This document shows positions 11,947 through 22,270 of a stretch of DNA of 64,000 bases, in pieces (position 1 is the first letter of the stretch; every line of letters starts with the position of its first letter). The translations under genes and the position numbers were made by a program. The notes under the pieces are model-generated. The model had not been told where the DNA came from and did not search any database. It was given only the letters and a program-made list of their open reading frames with translations. Source of the stretch: Beta vulgaris subsp. vulgaris (taxonomy: Eukaryota > Streptophyta > Magnoliopsida > Caryophyllales > Amaranthaceae); NCBI RefSeq assembly GCF_026745355.1, contig NC_079205.1, positions 47,842,027 through 47,906,026 of the forward strand, given 5' to 3'.

Positions 11947-14047
11947 TGATAAGTGACATTTATGTCACTTCTAGGGGTAGTTTTTAGAGTATTTTTGTAG
12001 TTTATTTTCATTTATTTTAACTTTTTAAGCCTTTTAATTCTTATTTTTCCATTTTATGGCTTAATTAGATTAATTAGTTATTTTTACTAGTTTTTAGTTT
12101 TTATTTTTTTAATTTTTATATCTCGTATCTCCCCTCGTGTTTTTGATTTGCTTGTAGGTGAGCATTTTGGAGCTATGGTGTGAGATTAAAATTACAATAC
12201 AAGGCTTATCCTCCACCACACTCTTATCCTTAACCTACACCACACTATTTCATATCATACACCACACTAAACCTTTGCTATATCACAATACAACACCACC
12301 ATCTTCCTAACCCATAACACCAATCCACCACCATCTTCTCTACCCCAAACACCACAGCACCACCATTATTATGTCCTGCAGCACCGCAAACTCCACCTGT
12401 ACAATCTGTCCAAGCCAAAATGGAGCGGGCGCTCCTCTGTACAACGGAGCGGACGCTCCGTTCAAACTCAATGAAAACAGAAAAGTTCCAGAATGTTATG
12501 AGCGACCAAGGAGCGACCACGGAGCGGGCGCTCAAAGAAAAACGTGCTCAAACATTCATTAAGTAGATCAAGGGTTGTCATTTATTGGAGCAAAATCTAT
12601 GGTGAAAATTGAACAGCAAAAGAAATTGGATTGGAAAAGAAACAACGGCCATGATTGATAGACAATGAAGATCGACGATGATGATGGACGTTGATGATGA
12701 AGATCGACGATGGTGATGGACCGCTGATGATCGACCGTTGATGATGAGGATGATGCAGCGAAGCAAAGAGGTTACAGCGAGGAAGATGAGAGATAAAAGA
12801 AAGGGTCTGATATTTTGGGGGGTTTTGTTATTTTCATTTTAATTTTATTTACCTTTTTGTCTTTTATTCCTTTGTTTTTATCACCCATTATGGTGGAAGG
12901 CAGGAGGCTGCATTTCAAGAGCCACGTTTTTCTTTCTTTTTTTTTTACTTTCCTTTTCCATTTTTTCTTTTTCTCTTATTTTTTATCTTCACTTTTTATA
13001 TTTTCTTTCCTTTTTATTAGGAGTAGTATAAATATCCATTTTATGATCTTTTTAGAGGAGTTTTTTTCTATTAGCCTAGTTTTATTTTCACCACTCTTAG
13101 GTTCTAGGATTTTAAAGAGGTTTAACCTCCATAGTTTAGTTTAGGGAGAAAAGGGAGAAACTCAAAGAAAGATGGAAGATTGTAGATTCAAGGGTGACAT
13201 TTGTATCGAAACTTTCAATCATTAATCAATGAGCATTCCTTACTCTATCTCCTCTTTTATTGCTTTATTTTAATTATTTTTCTTAGATTAGTTGTTCTTG
13301 ATTAGTTTAATTATTTATGATTTATTTTATTTAGTTTAATATTAGATTAATGATTATTATCATGTTATTAAAGTTTAATTTCTCTAAAGTCCTCATTTTT
13401 GTACTTATGGAGTAGTTTGTTGGTTAGGGTTTGGGTGAAAACCCAACCATGATTGAATTGGGCATTCGAAATTGGATTTAGAGATTTGCGTGATTAAATT
13501 ATTGCTTGTTTAGCTCTTCTAATCTATGTTGCATTCTCTTTGATCACTTGAATGTCGTATTAGATGGAGTTGATTGATTTAGGTTGGCATGAGAGTGTGA
13601 CCTATTGATTTCTATTATTGACTTGGGTTACCTTGAACCTCGGGATATGTTAGTAATGGATGAGAGTCCTTATTTGATGTCTTTGAGGATTTCTCCGCAT
13701 ATGAGAGTAGGATGGGAGTTGTGTGTTGGGTCAATAGCTAATTCAAGTAGTGTTCATGTATTATCTCTATGTTTGATATTCTTATGCCTATTTCATGATT
13801 AGTTGGTGTTTAATCCCATCTCCTAACTTTAGTTATCTTTGATATTTAGCTTTTTCGTAGTTCTTAGTTGGTTATTGTACAATTTCCGACTTGATTCCGG
13901 CCTAGCTTATTGTTTTATCGATACATTTTGGTGTTCCTTAGTCCCTGTGGATTTCGACCCTTACTTATCACTTTACCTAGTTTAGTGATTTAGTTAGGTT
14001 TTGTTTGATTTTAGGAGGCTAGTAACGACCTAGTTTTTCCCATGTCA
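11947..14047 (+). mobile_element. Solo LTR of a gypsy-type element inside copia integrase
   Basis: The 2,101-bp insert starts TGATAAGTGACATTTATGTC and ends CCCATGTCA. Flanks CATGA (11,942-11,946) and AATGA (14,048-14,052) fit a 5-bp target duplication with one mismatch. The right part carries GTCCCTGTGGATTTCGACCC, a motif I associate with the 3' part of plant gypsy LTRs. No internal genes are present, so it is a solo LTR. It contains GC-rich motifs GAGCGGGCGCTC/GAGCGGACGCTC (12,423-12,535), a GATGATGG-type minisatellite (12,655-12,755) and a T-rich run (12,920-13,020). It splits the copia integrase and is younger than the copia insertion. Confidence 0.82.
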
Positions 14048-14675
14048 AATGACCCCAAGTAGTAGATGACAATTTTGACCTCATTATTAATGGTCTTGCA
14101 ATTAATTGTAGTCTTTTGATGAATGATTCAGCAAGACCATTTTGTGTATGTACATGAGGTACAGGGTGCTCAACAATAATCCCAATAGACATGCAATAGT
14201 CATTAAATGTTTGGGATGTAAATTCCCCAGCATTGTCTAATCTTATTTTCTTTTTGTTATGATCTGGGAATTGAGTTCTTAATCGAATTATTTGAGCCAA
14301 AAGTTTTGCAAATGCAACATTTCTGCTTGACAGAAGGCTCACATGTGACCATCGAGTAGAGGCATCAATTAATACCATGAAATAACGAAATGGTCCACAT
14401 GCAGGATGAATAGGCCCACAAATATCTCCTTGAATTCTTTCTAAAAACATTGGAGATTCAGTGGCAATCTTATTTATAGATGGTCTGATTATCAATTTGC
14501 CAAGTGAGCATGCAGAGCATGTTAATTCATTTGACCGAGGAATTTTGACATTCTTTATAGAGTGTCCATTTGAGTTTTCAATGATTCTATGCATCATTCC
14601 TGTGCCAGGATGGCCTAATCGGTCATGCCATAGAGTAAATGATTTTCTATTATCTAACTTCTGGTTAGATATCAT
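14048..14675 (-). pseudogene. Copia integrase, N-terminal and catalytic core
   Basis: The frame shows the zinc-binding start WHDRLGHPG...H with CSACSLGK, then the catalytic core with the first Asp in GDICGP, the second in LDNAGEF and the Glu in LAESF, the DDE arrangement of retroviral-type integrases. It is cut after STTWGH by the solo LTR. Disabled by that insertion and by a frameshift separating it from the protease near 14,698. Confidence 0.92.
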
Positions 14676-14695
14676 ATTAATTTCAATCGGACGAT

Positions 14696-15085
14696 CTATC
14701 GATATAGTCCCGAGGAAATTGCTGGCAATTTTTCATAGATGTATTTCTTGCCGTTTTTCTCTGCCGTTAGGCATATGAATTCCTCTTTGTTCACCGTCAT
14801 TGTTTCCAAATGGTAACCATTCTGACGTACATCTTTGAAACTTATGAGGTTCCTTCGAGATTTACTCGAATATAATGCGTCATTAATTATCAATTTTGTC
14901 CCATTTGGAAATATAATGCAAGCTTTTCCAGAGCCTTCAATTAGCTTGGCTGTCCCAGAAATTGTACTAACATTTGCTTGGAATATTGTAAGTTTTGAAA
15001 AATACTCTTTATTTTTCAATATGGTGTGTGTTGTCCCACTGTCCAGGAGACATTGTTCTTTAGTTCCAACTTCTGATGAATTCAT
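14696..15085 (-). pseudogene. Copia aspartic protease
   Basis: 129 codons with the catalytic motif LLDSGTTHT near residue 15 and the downstream segments SGTAKLIEGSG and LISFKDVRQNGYHLET typical of the copia protease to pre-integrase region. It would process the Gag-Pol polyprotein. The frame ends at a stop near 14,696 where a frameshift separates it from integrase. Confidence 0.88.
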
Positions 15086-15138
15086 ATCTTCATAAATAAT
15101 AAATACGATGATTAGTATAAGAAAAATACGTATTTTTA

Positions 15139-16280
15139 TTAATAATAAGGAACAAATACATGAAAGTGGATATTGAAGCAGTTAAATAAACTAAGCACAT
15201 TAATCGATTGTGATCTAAACAAACTTATTTTAACTTCAGCATCATCCATAAAAAAATCTGAAACATCAAGGCTGGGCATGGATGTAGTGGCTTCATTAAC
15301 AAAGTTTGCTTCAGCATTTTTTCCTTTGTTTTTTATTGAAGCTTGATATAGATCTACCAAATGTTTGGCAGTACGACATGTGCGGCCCCAGTGCCCAGTC
15401 ATGCCACATCTATGGCAAGTATCATTTCCTTTATAGGACGTCTGCCTTTGATTTCCAGATGATTGTCCCCAATTTTTATCAGAATGTTTAAAATTATTAT
15501 TTCTTGGGGAAAATCGGCCTCTTCCACGTCCAGCCCTCGGCCACGGTAATTACCACGTCCTCTCCCACGACCGTTGTAATTACCGCGTCCACCACTATGT
15601 ATAGCATTTGCTTCTGGTGGATTAGAGCTTTCTATTGCATTTATCTCATGAGTGGCTGAAGACCCCGTAGGTCTAAGATTATGATTTTTCAGCAAAAGAT
15701 CATTATTTTGTTCAGCCACAAGTAGTACTGAGATTAGCTCAGAGTACTTTTTGAAAGCTCTGAACCTGTATTGTTCTGCCAATATGATATTAGAGGCGTG
15801 GAAAGTGGAGAGCGTTTTGTTTATCATTTGCTCTTCTGTGATGGGATGATCACAATATCTTAACAATGATACAATTCTAAACAATGTTGAATTGTAATCA
15901 CTGACCGTTTTAAAATCCTGGAACCTCAGATTGGTCCAGTCATAATGTGCCTTTGGGAGAAGCACATTTTTGTGATGCCCATATCTTTCATTTAGGCTAT
16001 CCCATAGTTCTTTTGGATCATCCACAAGTAGATATTCACTTTTTAAACTTTCATGTAAATGATGTCTTAGGAGGACTAAGGCTTTTGCCTTTTCTTGTAC
16101 AGTCGCAATTTTAACTGATGCGGCTGTTGTAGTTGCATCCCCTTGTTGGGTTGTCACATCTTTAATTGTATGTTCCAGTCCTTGGGCCTTTAAATTCATT
16201 TGGGCGTCCACCGTCCATTCTAAAAACTTTTGCCCAGATAGATCTAGTATGTTAAATTGTCTTTTCACTAGATCTCCCAT
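15139..16280 (-). pseudogene. Copia gag with zinc knuckle
   Basis: The first 293-codon frame (16,280-15,399) is a UBN2/copia gag domain: FNILDLSGQKFLEWTVDAQM near the start, then LWDSLNERYGH and DFKTVSDYNS. It ends in a GRGRGNYRGRG basic stretch. A one-base frameshift near 15,535 moves the nucleocapsid part into the next frame, where CHRCGMTGHWGRTC forms a CX2CX4HX4C zinc knuckle (about 15,400). The ATG at 16,280 is the natural start. The product would package element RNA if intact. Confidence 0.92.
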
Positions 16281-16582
16281 TCTTTTGACTACAAATAGGT
16301 AAATATTTGAAATTAGTAATGATGATAAATCACATATATATTATCTCCCCCTGATTTATATCATTATTATAGATAAATAATACAAACAAAAAGAACTAAA
16401 AATAGCGTACAACAATAATGAAGCTAAGCAAAAAAAAACAAGAAAATACCAAAAATAGAAACAAAATACAACAAGTGAATAAACAAAAAAAACTTCCTAA
16501 AATGCACTTAAAGACAAAAAAAAATTGATATTCATGTGCATTTTTCGCCATTCTTCCGGGGGAAATTTTTTTTTTTTGTCTC

Positions 16583-16729
16583 CTATTTATGTATTAGGAG
16601 ATATATCATTAATGCCATGAGGAGGAAAAAGAAACCGGCTATAAGAAATAAGTAGAGTTTTATTTTCCTAAAATCCTCTTCAAAAGAGGAAGATGAGGGT
16701 GGAGGACGGTTGTCGTCGGCGTTAAACAT
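16583..16729 (-). CDS. 48-residue single-pass membrane ORF in the copia leader
   Basis: A complete ATG-to-TAG frame lies between the 5' LTR and gag. Residues 1-24 are polar (MFNADDNRPPPSSSSFEEDF, then RKIK); residues 25-45 are hydrophobic (LYLFLIAGFFFLLMALMIYLL); the end is IHK. This is the profile of a tail-anchored or single-pass membrane peptide. I know no copia family with a membrane peptide at this position. It could be a chance frame in AT-rich DNA; conservation in sister copies would decide. Confidence 0.4.
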   Translation of the reverse strand: MFNADDNRPPPSSSSFEEDFRKIKLYLFLIAGFFFLLMALMIYLLIHK

Positions 16730-17200
16730 GGTGGCCGGAAGGTTGAGGAAGAAGGAAAAAAATTTGTGGGTTTAGAGAAAAAAAATCGGAAGAAGATAAG
16801 GGATATGTGGTGAAAATGGGGATGGTAATCCGCTTTTATAGAGGGTTATCCCTAACTGTGCAGTTCATATACAGTTAAAAAATATACAACGCAATAAAAT
16901 TCTAATATTGACAAATATATTAGAGCATGCTAGTAAATTGGTAATATAATATATGTAACTATAAATGCAAAAAAAGTAGAAGATTAGAGACAATAATATA
17001 TAATAATGTTCTGAATGCTTGTTCCCTGCATACATACGACATTATTGCACATATAAGACATAATAATGCTATAACTTCACTAGGCCGTCCATATAGGTGG
17101 CAATAAAAAAATTAACCTGTCCATATAGGCGGTTTAAGAGCAGATAAAATAAAATAACGTAAATAAAATGTCCTTGCCCTCCATGAAGGTGGCGTTAAAA

Positions 17201-17524
17201 TTATTTGTTTTCTGCGTTAGTAGTATGGTGACGTTTACTACTAGTTTCTTCCTGTTCATCTCTATCTCTTTTATTACTGGGCGGAGGTTGATTTTCAGCT
17301 GGTTGTATAGGAGGGTTATTATTGGTGTTGGGAACAGGGGTTTGTGGGTTTTCTCTGGTATGAGTATTTGTACCGTTGTTACGGTTACTGGGTCGGGGCT
17401 GTATTACAGTTCCCCTCGCTGGGTTGGTAGTGAATGGCACATTGTTTCGCTCTATCCAAAAATAAATACCCGAGACAGAGACATTGTGTAAAACAATGTT
17501 AATCCCGTTACTTTGTTGGTCCAT
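17201..17524 (-). CDS. 107-residue ORF at the start of the copia leader
   Basis: An ATG frame starts about 120 bp inside the 5' LTR and precedes gag by about 920 bp. The N-terminal 35 residues contain an ordered-looking segment (GINIVLHNVSVSGIYFWIER). The rest is disordered, rich in Asn, Pro and Thr, and ends with a charged stretch (NKRDRDEQEETSSKRHH). No known gag, protease or integrase similarity is visible. The first ORF on the genomic RNA would normally be translated first, which makes its position odd. Not recognised. Confidence 0.4.
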   Translation of the reverse strand: MDQQSNGINIVLHNVSVSGIYFWIERNNVPFTTNPARGTVIQPRPSNRNNGTNTHTRENPQTPVPNTNNNPPIQPAENQPPPSNKRDRDEQEETSSKRHHTTNAENK

Positions 17525-17628
17525 GTTCGGGTAGTAAAAGGGTTGGGCTTGGAGAAAAAAAATTTAAACTTAAAAACAAAATGGATGTAAAAATTTTAAA
17601 GATACCTTAAAAAAAATTTCCGGTAGAA

Positions 17629-17645
17629 CACTCGTGCTGATAACG
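17629..17645 (-). other. Putative primer binding site of the copia element
   Basis: The minus strand directly after the 5' LTR reads CGTTATCAGCACGAGTG, the position of the primer binding site. It is not the usual initiator-Met sequence (TGGTATCAGAGC) although it shares TATCAG. The primer tRNA is unassigned. Confidence 0.55.
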
Positions 17646-17902
17646 TGTTGTGAGAAATAGAGAGAGAAGTTATGCAAATATATCAGAGAGTATTGTATTG
17701 CATTGATGTGTAAAACTGATTTCTTACACTGGTATATATAGGCAAAGTTTCTACTGTGCACAATTGCAAAATTTTCAACACGGAAGAAAATTACCTGACA
17801 TGCATTAAAAGCACGCAGGAAAGATGGACTTCACACTATTGTGAATAGTGGACTTCACACATATGTAAATAGTGGAAATATTCATTCCACTGTTTCTCAA
17901 CA
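17646..17902 (-). repeat. 5' LTR of the copia element
   Basis: 257 bp, the direct-repeat partner of 8,999-9,257. It ends CAACA at 17,902, followed by the GTTGT target duplication. Confidence 0.95.
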
Positions 17903-18185
17903 GTTGTCGATTTTTTTTTTCTTTGTACCAATCTATCAAATAAAACCCAGTACTTTTTACAACAATCTAAAAATTTAGTCAGTGTGAATTTATTAAATTA
18001 TAAACATCAATTAAACTCAAATTTTTTTTTACATAAAACTACTTAACATTAGCACCTCACATAATGTACTCGTGGGCCCAAATTCCTTGTATAAATTACC
18101 TGGTATAACTAACTTTTTTTTTTCTTTTCAAAAACTACTCATATAACAAATTTCTTTCAATATACTATCATTTTATGTATATAGG

Positions 18186-19018
18186 CAGGGCCGTCTCAAA
18201 TATTATGGAGGCCCTGCTCTAATCTGATTCTAATTTTAAAATTGGGGACCTAAGTCCCTAACGCAAACAAAGGTGCTGTAATCAAAATTTTATTTATTAC
18301 GATAATTAATATTAATTCAGGTTCATCTTCACATCATTGGCAATTACATACATTATTATACAAAATTGATTCATTGTTGTGATTAGAAAAAGCAAAAGAA
18401 AAAGTCAACCCCATAAAGGCACATGTGAAAACAAGTAAAATACCCATTTCACAAATTGAAACACTATAATTCAAAATTAACCCAGAAAAAATTACAAAAT
18501 AATAAAAGTTACCCATTTCATAAACACAAGACTTAAACTAAAATCAATCAAGGAACTAAGTTAGAAGCATGAAAATAAAATTACCCACCGTTTTAATCGT
18601 TTTTTAGATGATAAAAGAATTTGATTTATTGGATATGAGTTGACGGTAAAAGATTTCTTTCCGTCGGAAACCTTCATCTTTGGTGTTCTTGAAAAGAATT
18701 ATAAATATGGAAGAAGTAAAGAAATTGAGCTTTTTTGGCAAAATTTAAGATTGAAGATGAGATTATTTCATTGAATAGAGAGAATATATTAAATTAATAT
18801 GGAAAGTTGTATAATTAACTACTAATTAAGAAGAGGAGAGAGAATTGTGGAAGATGGAAGGTGGAAGAAGAGTAGAATGAAGCGGTCATTCACGGATTCT
18901 CACAATGCTTTACTGATTTTTTGTTTCTTCTTCCTTCCATCTGCCAACCCAATTTGGGCCCCAAGATTTTGAGGCCATGTTCCACTGAACCGGTTGTACC
19001 GGTATTGAGTCGGGCCTG
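18186..19018. mobile_element. Non-autonomous hAT element
   Basis: The 833-bp element starts CAGGGCCGTCTC and ends GAGTCGGGCCTG. Flanks TATATAGG (18,178-18,185) and TATATAGT (19,019-19,026) are an 8-bp target duplication with one mismatch. No transposase frame is present. Confidence 0.8.
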
Positions 19019-19031
19019 TATATAGTTAATA

Positions 19032-19383
19032 TCTATACTAATATATTAAAAGGCGTTCCTAAGAACGTATATGTGCCACGTGTCACCCTCACTCATAAAT
19101 ACATTATATCCATGTCTTTCTATATAGTAAAAAAAAGAAGAAGAATTGTTTACGTAAAGATTCGAACCATAACTCAAGTATGAAGTAAGAAATCCAACCA
19201 TTACTCCATCATACCATTATTGATTTTGTAATCAAAATTAATGATGACATATGAATGGAAAACGTTTGAAATACATATAATGAATAAGATGACTTATTTA
19301 AATGAGTATGAGAATACTTATTTAACTACTTATAAATTGTAGCAAAGAGAAAATACGGGGCATCGCCCGGGCCTAGATACTAG
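19032..19383 (+). mobile_element. Non-autonomous Helitron, copy 1
   Basis: Starts TCTATACTAATATATTAAAA after an A, has the GC hairpin CGGGGCATCGCCCGGGCC near the 3' end and finishes CTAG before a T, with no target duplication. These are Helitron hallmarks. 352 bp, no Rep/helicase gene. Confidence 0.85.
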
Positions 19384-19415
19384 TTAATCATTAAATGAAG
19401 GTCGTTTTAAGGGTT

Positions 19416-21604
19416 GCTACAGGTGGGGGTAGCGAGGAAAGACGAGGGAAACAAAAGGGGGGGAGAGAACAACCACTACTGGAAAAAACCCCATACTTCC
19501 TCTCTCCTCTTCCACGTGATTTTATTTTTCTCCCAATTTTTCTTTCTTCTTTTTCAAGTAACGCTTTTTTTCTTCACCAAGAAACGTCACCACACTTCCA
19601 CAACCACCGTCCTCCTTGTGCACCACTGATGTCGGTGTTGCTGCCTTATTGCCGACGCCTTGTCCTTGTTTCTTGATTCGTTGGTTTAATTCTTTTATTC
19701 CTCCTTAAGTTTTAATTAAATATCATGTTTTTATATTTTATTCTAGTATTAATCATGATTAATGACTTTAATTTAATGTTTTAATGATTAATCTTGGATT
19801 ATATACATATATATATTATGTATTAAAAGAATAACATTTCAGATTTGATTATTATTTTTAGATTGAGTTTTTAATTATCAAAGCATGAATTTTTAGGGTG
19901 TTAAATATTGGAAAATTATAGTAGCATGTTATAAACTATGACCAGATTGATTTAAATTATGAATTTAAGCATGTTCAAGTATGTTTAAAGAGAGTTTTAA
20001 TATTTTATAAGTTGCTGGAATTTTAGGAAGGGCATTAATAGTGGAGTTTTGGATTTTAATTACTAGTATAGTAGTACTATAGTAGATAAGATAAGTAATT
20101 GAAGTTTTAATATATGGTAAAAATAACTTTTAAATATTTTAAAGATGATTTAAAGTATTTTAAAGTTTCTGGATTTTATTCAGAGTATTGATTTTGAATT
20201 ATATTGGTTGTTTAGGTGGAGATTATTCAGTAGGTGACTTTTAAAGGGATTAAAGGTGGCATATCAGTTTGTTTACATAAGGTACGTACATAACTATGTG
20301 TTATGTGATGTAGTATCATGATTTTAAGAAAGAAAAGTTGTTGTATCATGTATAGGAACTTTGTAAGTTCATATGTGATTTCTATTACGATTGGATTTTA
20401 CATGTTTTATGCCTGTGTGCAAACATATTGATTATGAGTTGATTTTCATGTTTGTATGAAATATTGATACAAGGATGTTGGTTGGGAACTTTATTATTAA
20501 TTCACATGGGGGAATTAATTAATATATTTGTTGAGATTGAATCATGTGTTCCCTGATATTATTATTCTCACTACTTTATGAGGACTGTGGGCCTTATTTG
20601 GTAAGTTGATGATTTATGTCTTTGAAAGGTAAGTTGATTGTCGGCTAGGTTCAACAAATAAGAAAGAGTTGAATGAAAAGAAATTAATCTTGGATTGTAA
20701 GTTGTGTGATCACTAATTTAACTCTAAGATAAAAAGGAAGTTCAGTTGTGAATATTTGATTATATATGTTTGTGTTACTTGTGTGTCATAACAAGTAATA
20801 AACTATAAATCACGTAAAGTGTAACTTGGATAGTAATAAACTTTAGACTGGTGCATGTCTGAAGTTGGACAATCAGGAGTTGGAGTACATGGTGGTAGCC
20901 CATGGCTTTTTCTGAGAAATTGATTGATCACCATTCCTATTTTTCAAAGGTTCCTCAATATCGCAGGTCATTCTGGAATACGGAGCCGCGCCCGTAATTC
21001 GTCTTCCTAAGTGAAGACAAGTTTTAGTTAGACAACTCGGTTCAATAACTATTTCATTAAAGTAATAAAAAGATGGTTAAAGTTTAGTTAATAAAAGTTA
21101 TCTGGAGAATGTAAGATTGTTATATTATCATTTATCACTGCTTATTATTTATTAGTATCATGTTAGAAATGTTATGTATTATTATGTAATACTCAGCTTT
21201 GCTGATTACATGCTTTGTTTGTGTATGTGATCATGTTTTTGCCTTATTGATCATGTGATGACCTATTTTGGTGAGCAGATTCTTTAGAGCATTGACATCT
21301 ACATATTTGCAGATGTTGCATCATGGGGATCTGGGAACGGAGAGCTCGTGTAACAAGTTGTTATATTTATTAGTTTAATAGGAGCATATTATATTAAGTT
21401 TGGTTTGCAGTTAATATTTATAGTGTGTTGGTTTTAAGTATCTGTTTATTTATTATATTAAAGTATGAAGTTTAGTTATATGTTTTCTGCTGCAAAATTC
21501 TGAATGAGCCGATATGTTATCACACGGGCGATAATGCTTTGGTAATTCTCTATGTTTTATACTGAAAATGTATTTTTGAAAAGAGAGAATTATCGGGGTG
21601 TTAC
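19416..21604 (-). mobile_element. Probable LTR remnant with TGTAACACCCCG end
   Basis: On the minus strand the segment starts TGTAACACCCCGATAATTC, a start I associate with plant gypsy chromovirus LTRs. The other end is less sure (TGCTACAGG on the plus strand at about 19,416). No primer binding site, polypurine tract or matching 5-bp duplication is seen, so this would be a solo or decayed LTR. No genes lie inside; the short ORFs at 19,395-19,676 are not convincing. Confidence 0.4.
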
Positions 21605-22124
21605 ACTATGTATTTTCTTATATGTTGGAATTTTTTTTTGAAAGATTTTCACTACGTATGAGCAGTGTCAAAATTTAAAATGAAATAATGTCTATTGAGG
21701 GATGGAGGAAATTTTTCATAAAAGAAATTTAACCTCTTCTATTGTTCTACAAATTTTAACCTTTTAGCCCATGCATTTAAAAATATAAAGTAAGTATTAA
21801 GCTAGTAATTTTGTTAGGTTCAATGAAGATATTTTTTGATCAAATTCTATTTCTAAACTTAACTTGATTTTTCATAATTTAATTAAGTCGTTAGATTTTC
21901 CAACTGCCAATATAATAAATATTAATTAATTTTAAAACTATTTAATTAACTCCTGCATAAGTATGTTTAATTTATATATTTTAATTTTAGTGGTTAATAT
22001 TGAATCTAATAAAACAAGTAGATTGATGATGCAAATTGTACCTCTGTCCGAGGATGGTGACAATCCACTACTTTCACAACATTTTTGCTAAACAATTGTC
22101 AATAAACAAGGAATTCTAGCCAAG
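21605..22124. other. Upstream region of the GDSL gene
   Basis: AT-rich, no ORF or element boundary recognised. It probably holds the distal promoter of the GDSL gene. Confidence 0.5.
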
Positions 22125-22133
22125 TATATAAAC
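22125..22133 (+). promoter_or_regulatory. TATA box of the GDSL gene
   Basis: TATATAAAC lies about 145 bp upstream of the ATG, giving an expected start near 22,160 and a leader of about 110 nt. A second A/T box (CTATAAATA at 22,225) is too close to the ATG to be preferred. Confidence 0.5.
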
Positions 22134-22270
22134 TCATTGCATGGTCGCTACATCAGTCAGGTTGATACTAGTGTTGTGATTTGAATTTCCTTCAAAAAAT
22201 TCTAAATTTCCAAAAAAAAAAGAACTATAAATAAATATATTTTTTTCGCAAAAAAATTTAAAAAAATTCA

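Larger units (their letters stand above)
8999..17902 (-). mobile_element. Ty1/copia retrotransposon, full length, broken genes
   Basis: Two LTRs of 259 and 257 bp bound the element, and the 5-bp target duplication GTTGT is perfect at 8,994-8,998 and 17,903-17,907. Genes read on the minus strand in copia order: gag, protease, integrase, reverse transcriptase, RNase H. The body is interrupted by a 2,101-bp solo LTR (11,947-14,047), giving a pre-insertion length near 6.8 kb. The leader between the 5' LTR and gag is over 1.3 kb and holds two small ORFs. At least four frameshifts plus one stop make this copy non-autonomous. By eye the two LTRs differ by two substitutions and two 1-bp gaps, so insertion is fairly recent. 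Confidence 0.95.

Noticed and set aside
12815..13144. 109-codon hydrophobic ORF
   Set aside because: Lies within the T-rich part of the solo LTR; Phe/Leu/Ser runs come from base composition.
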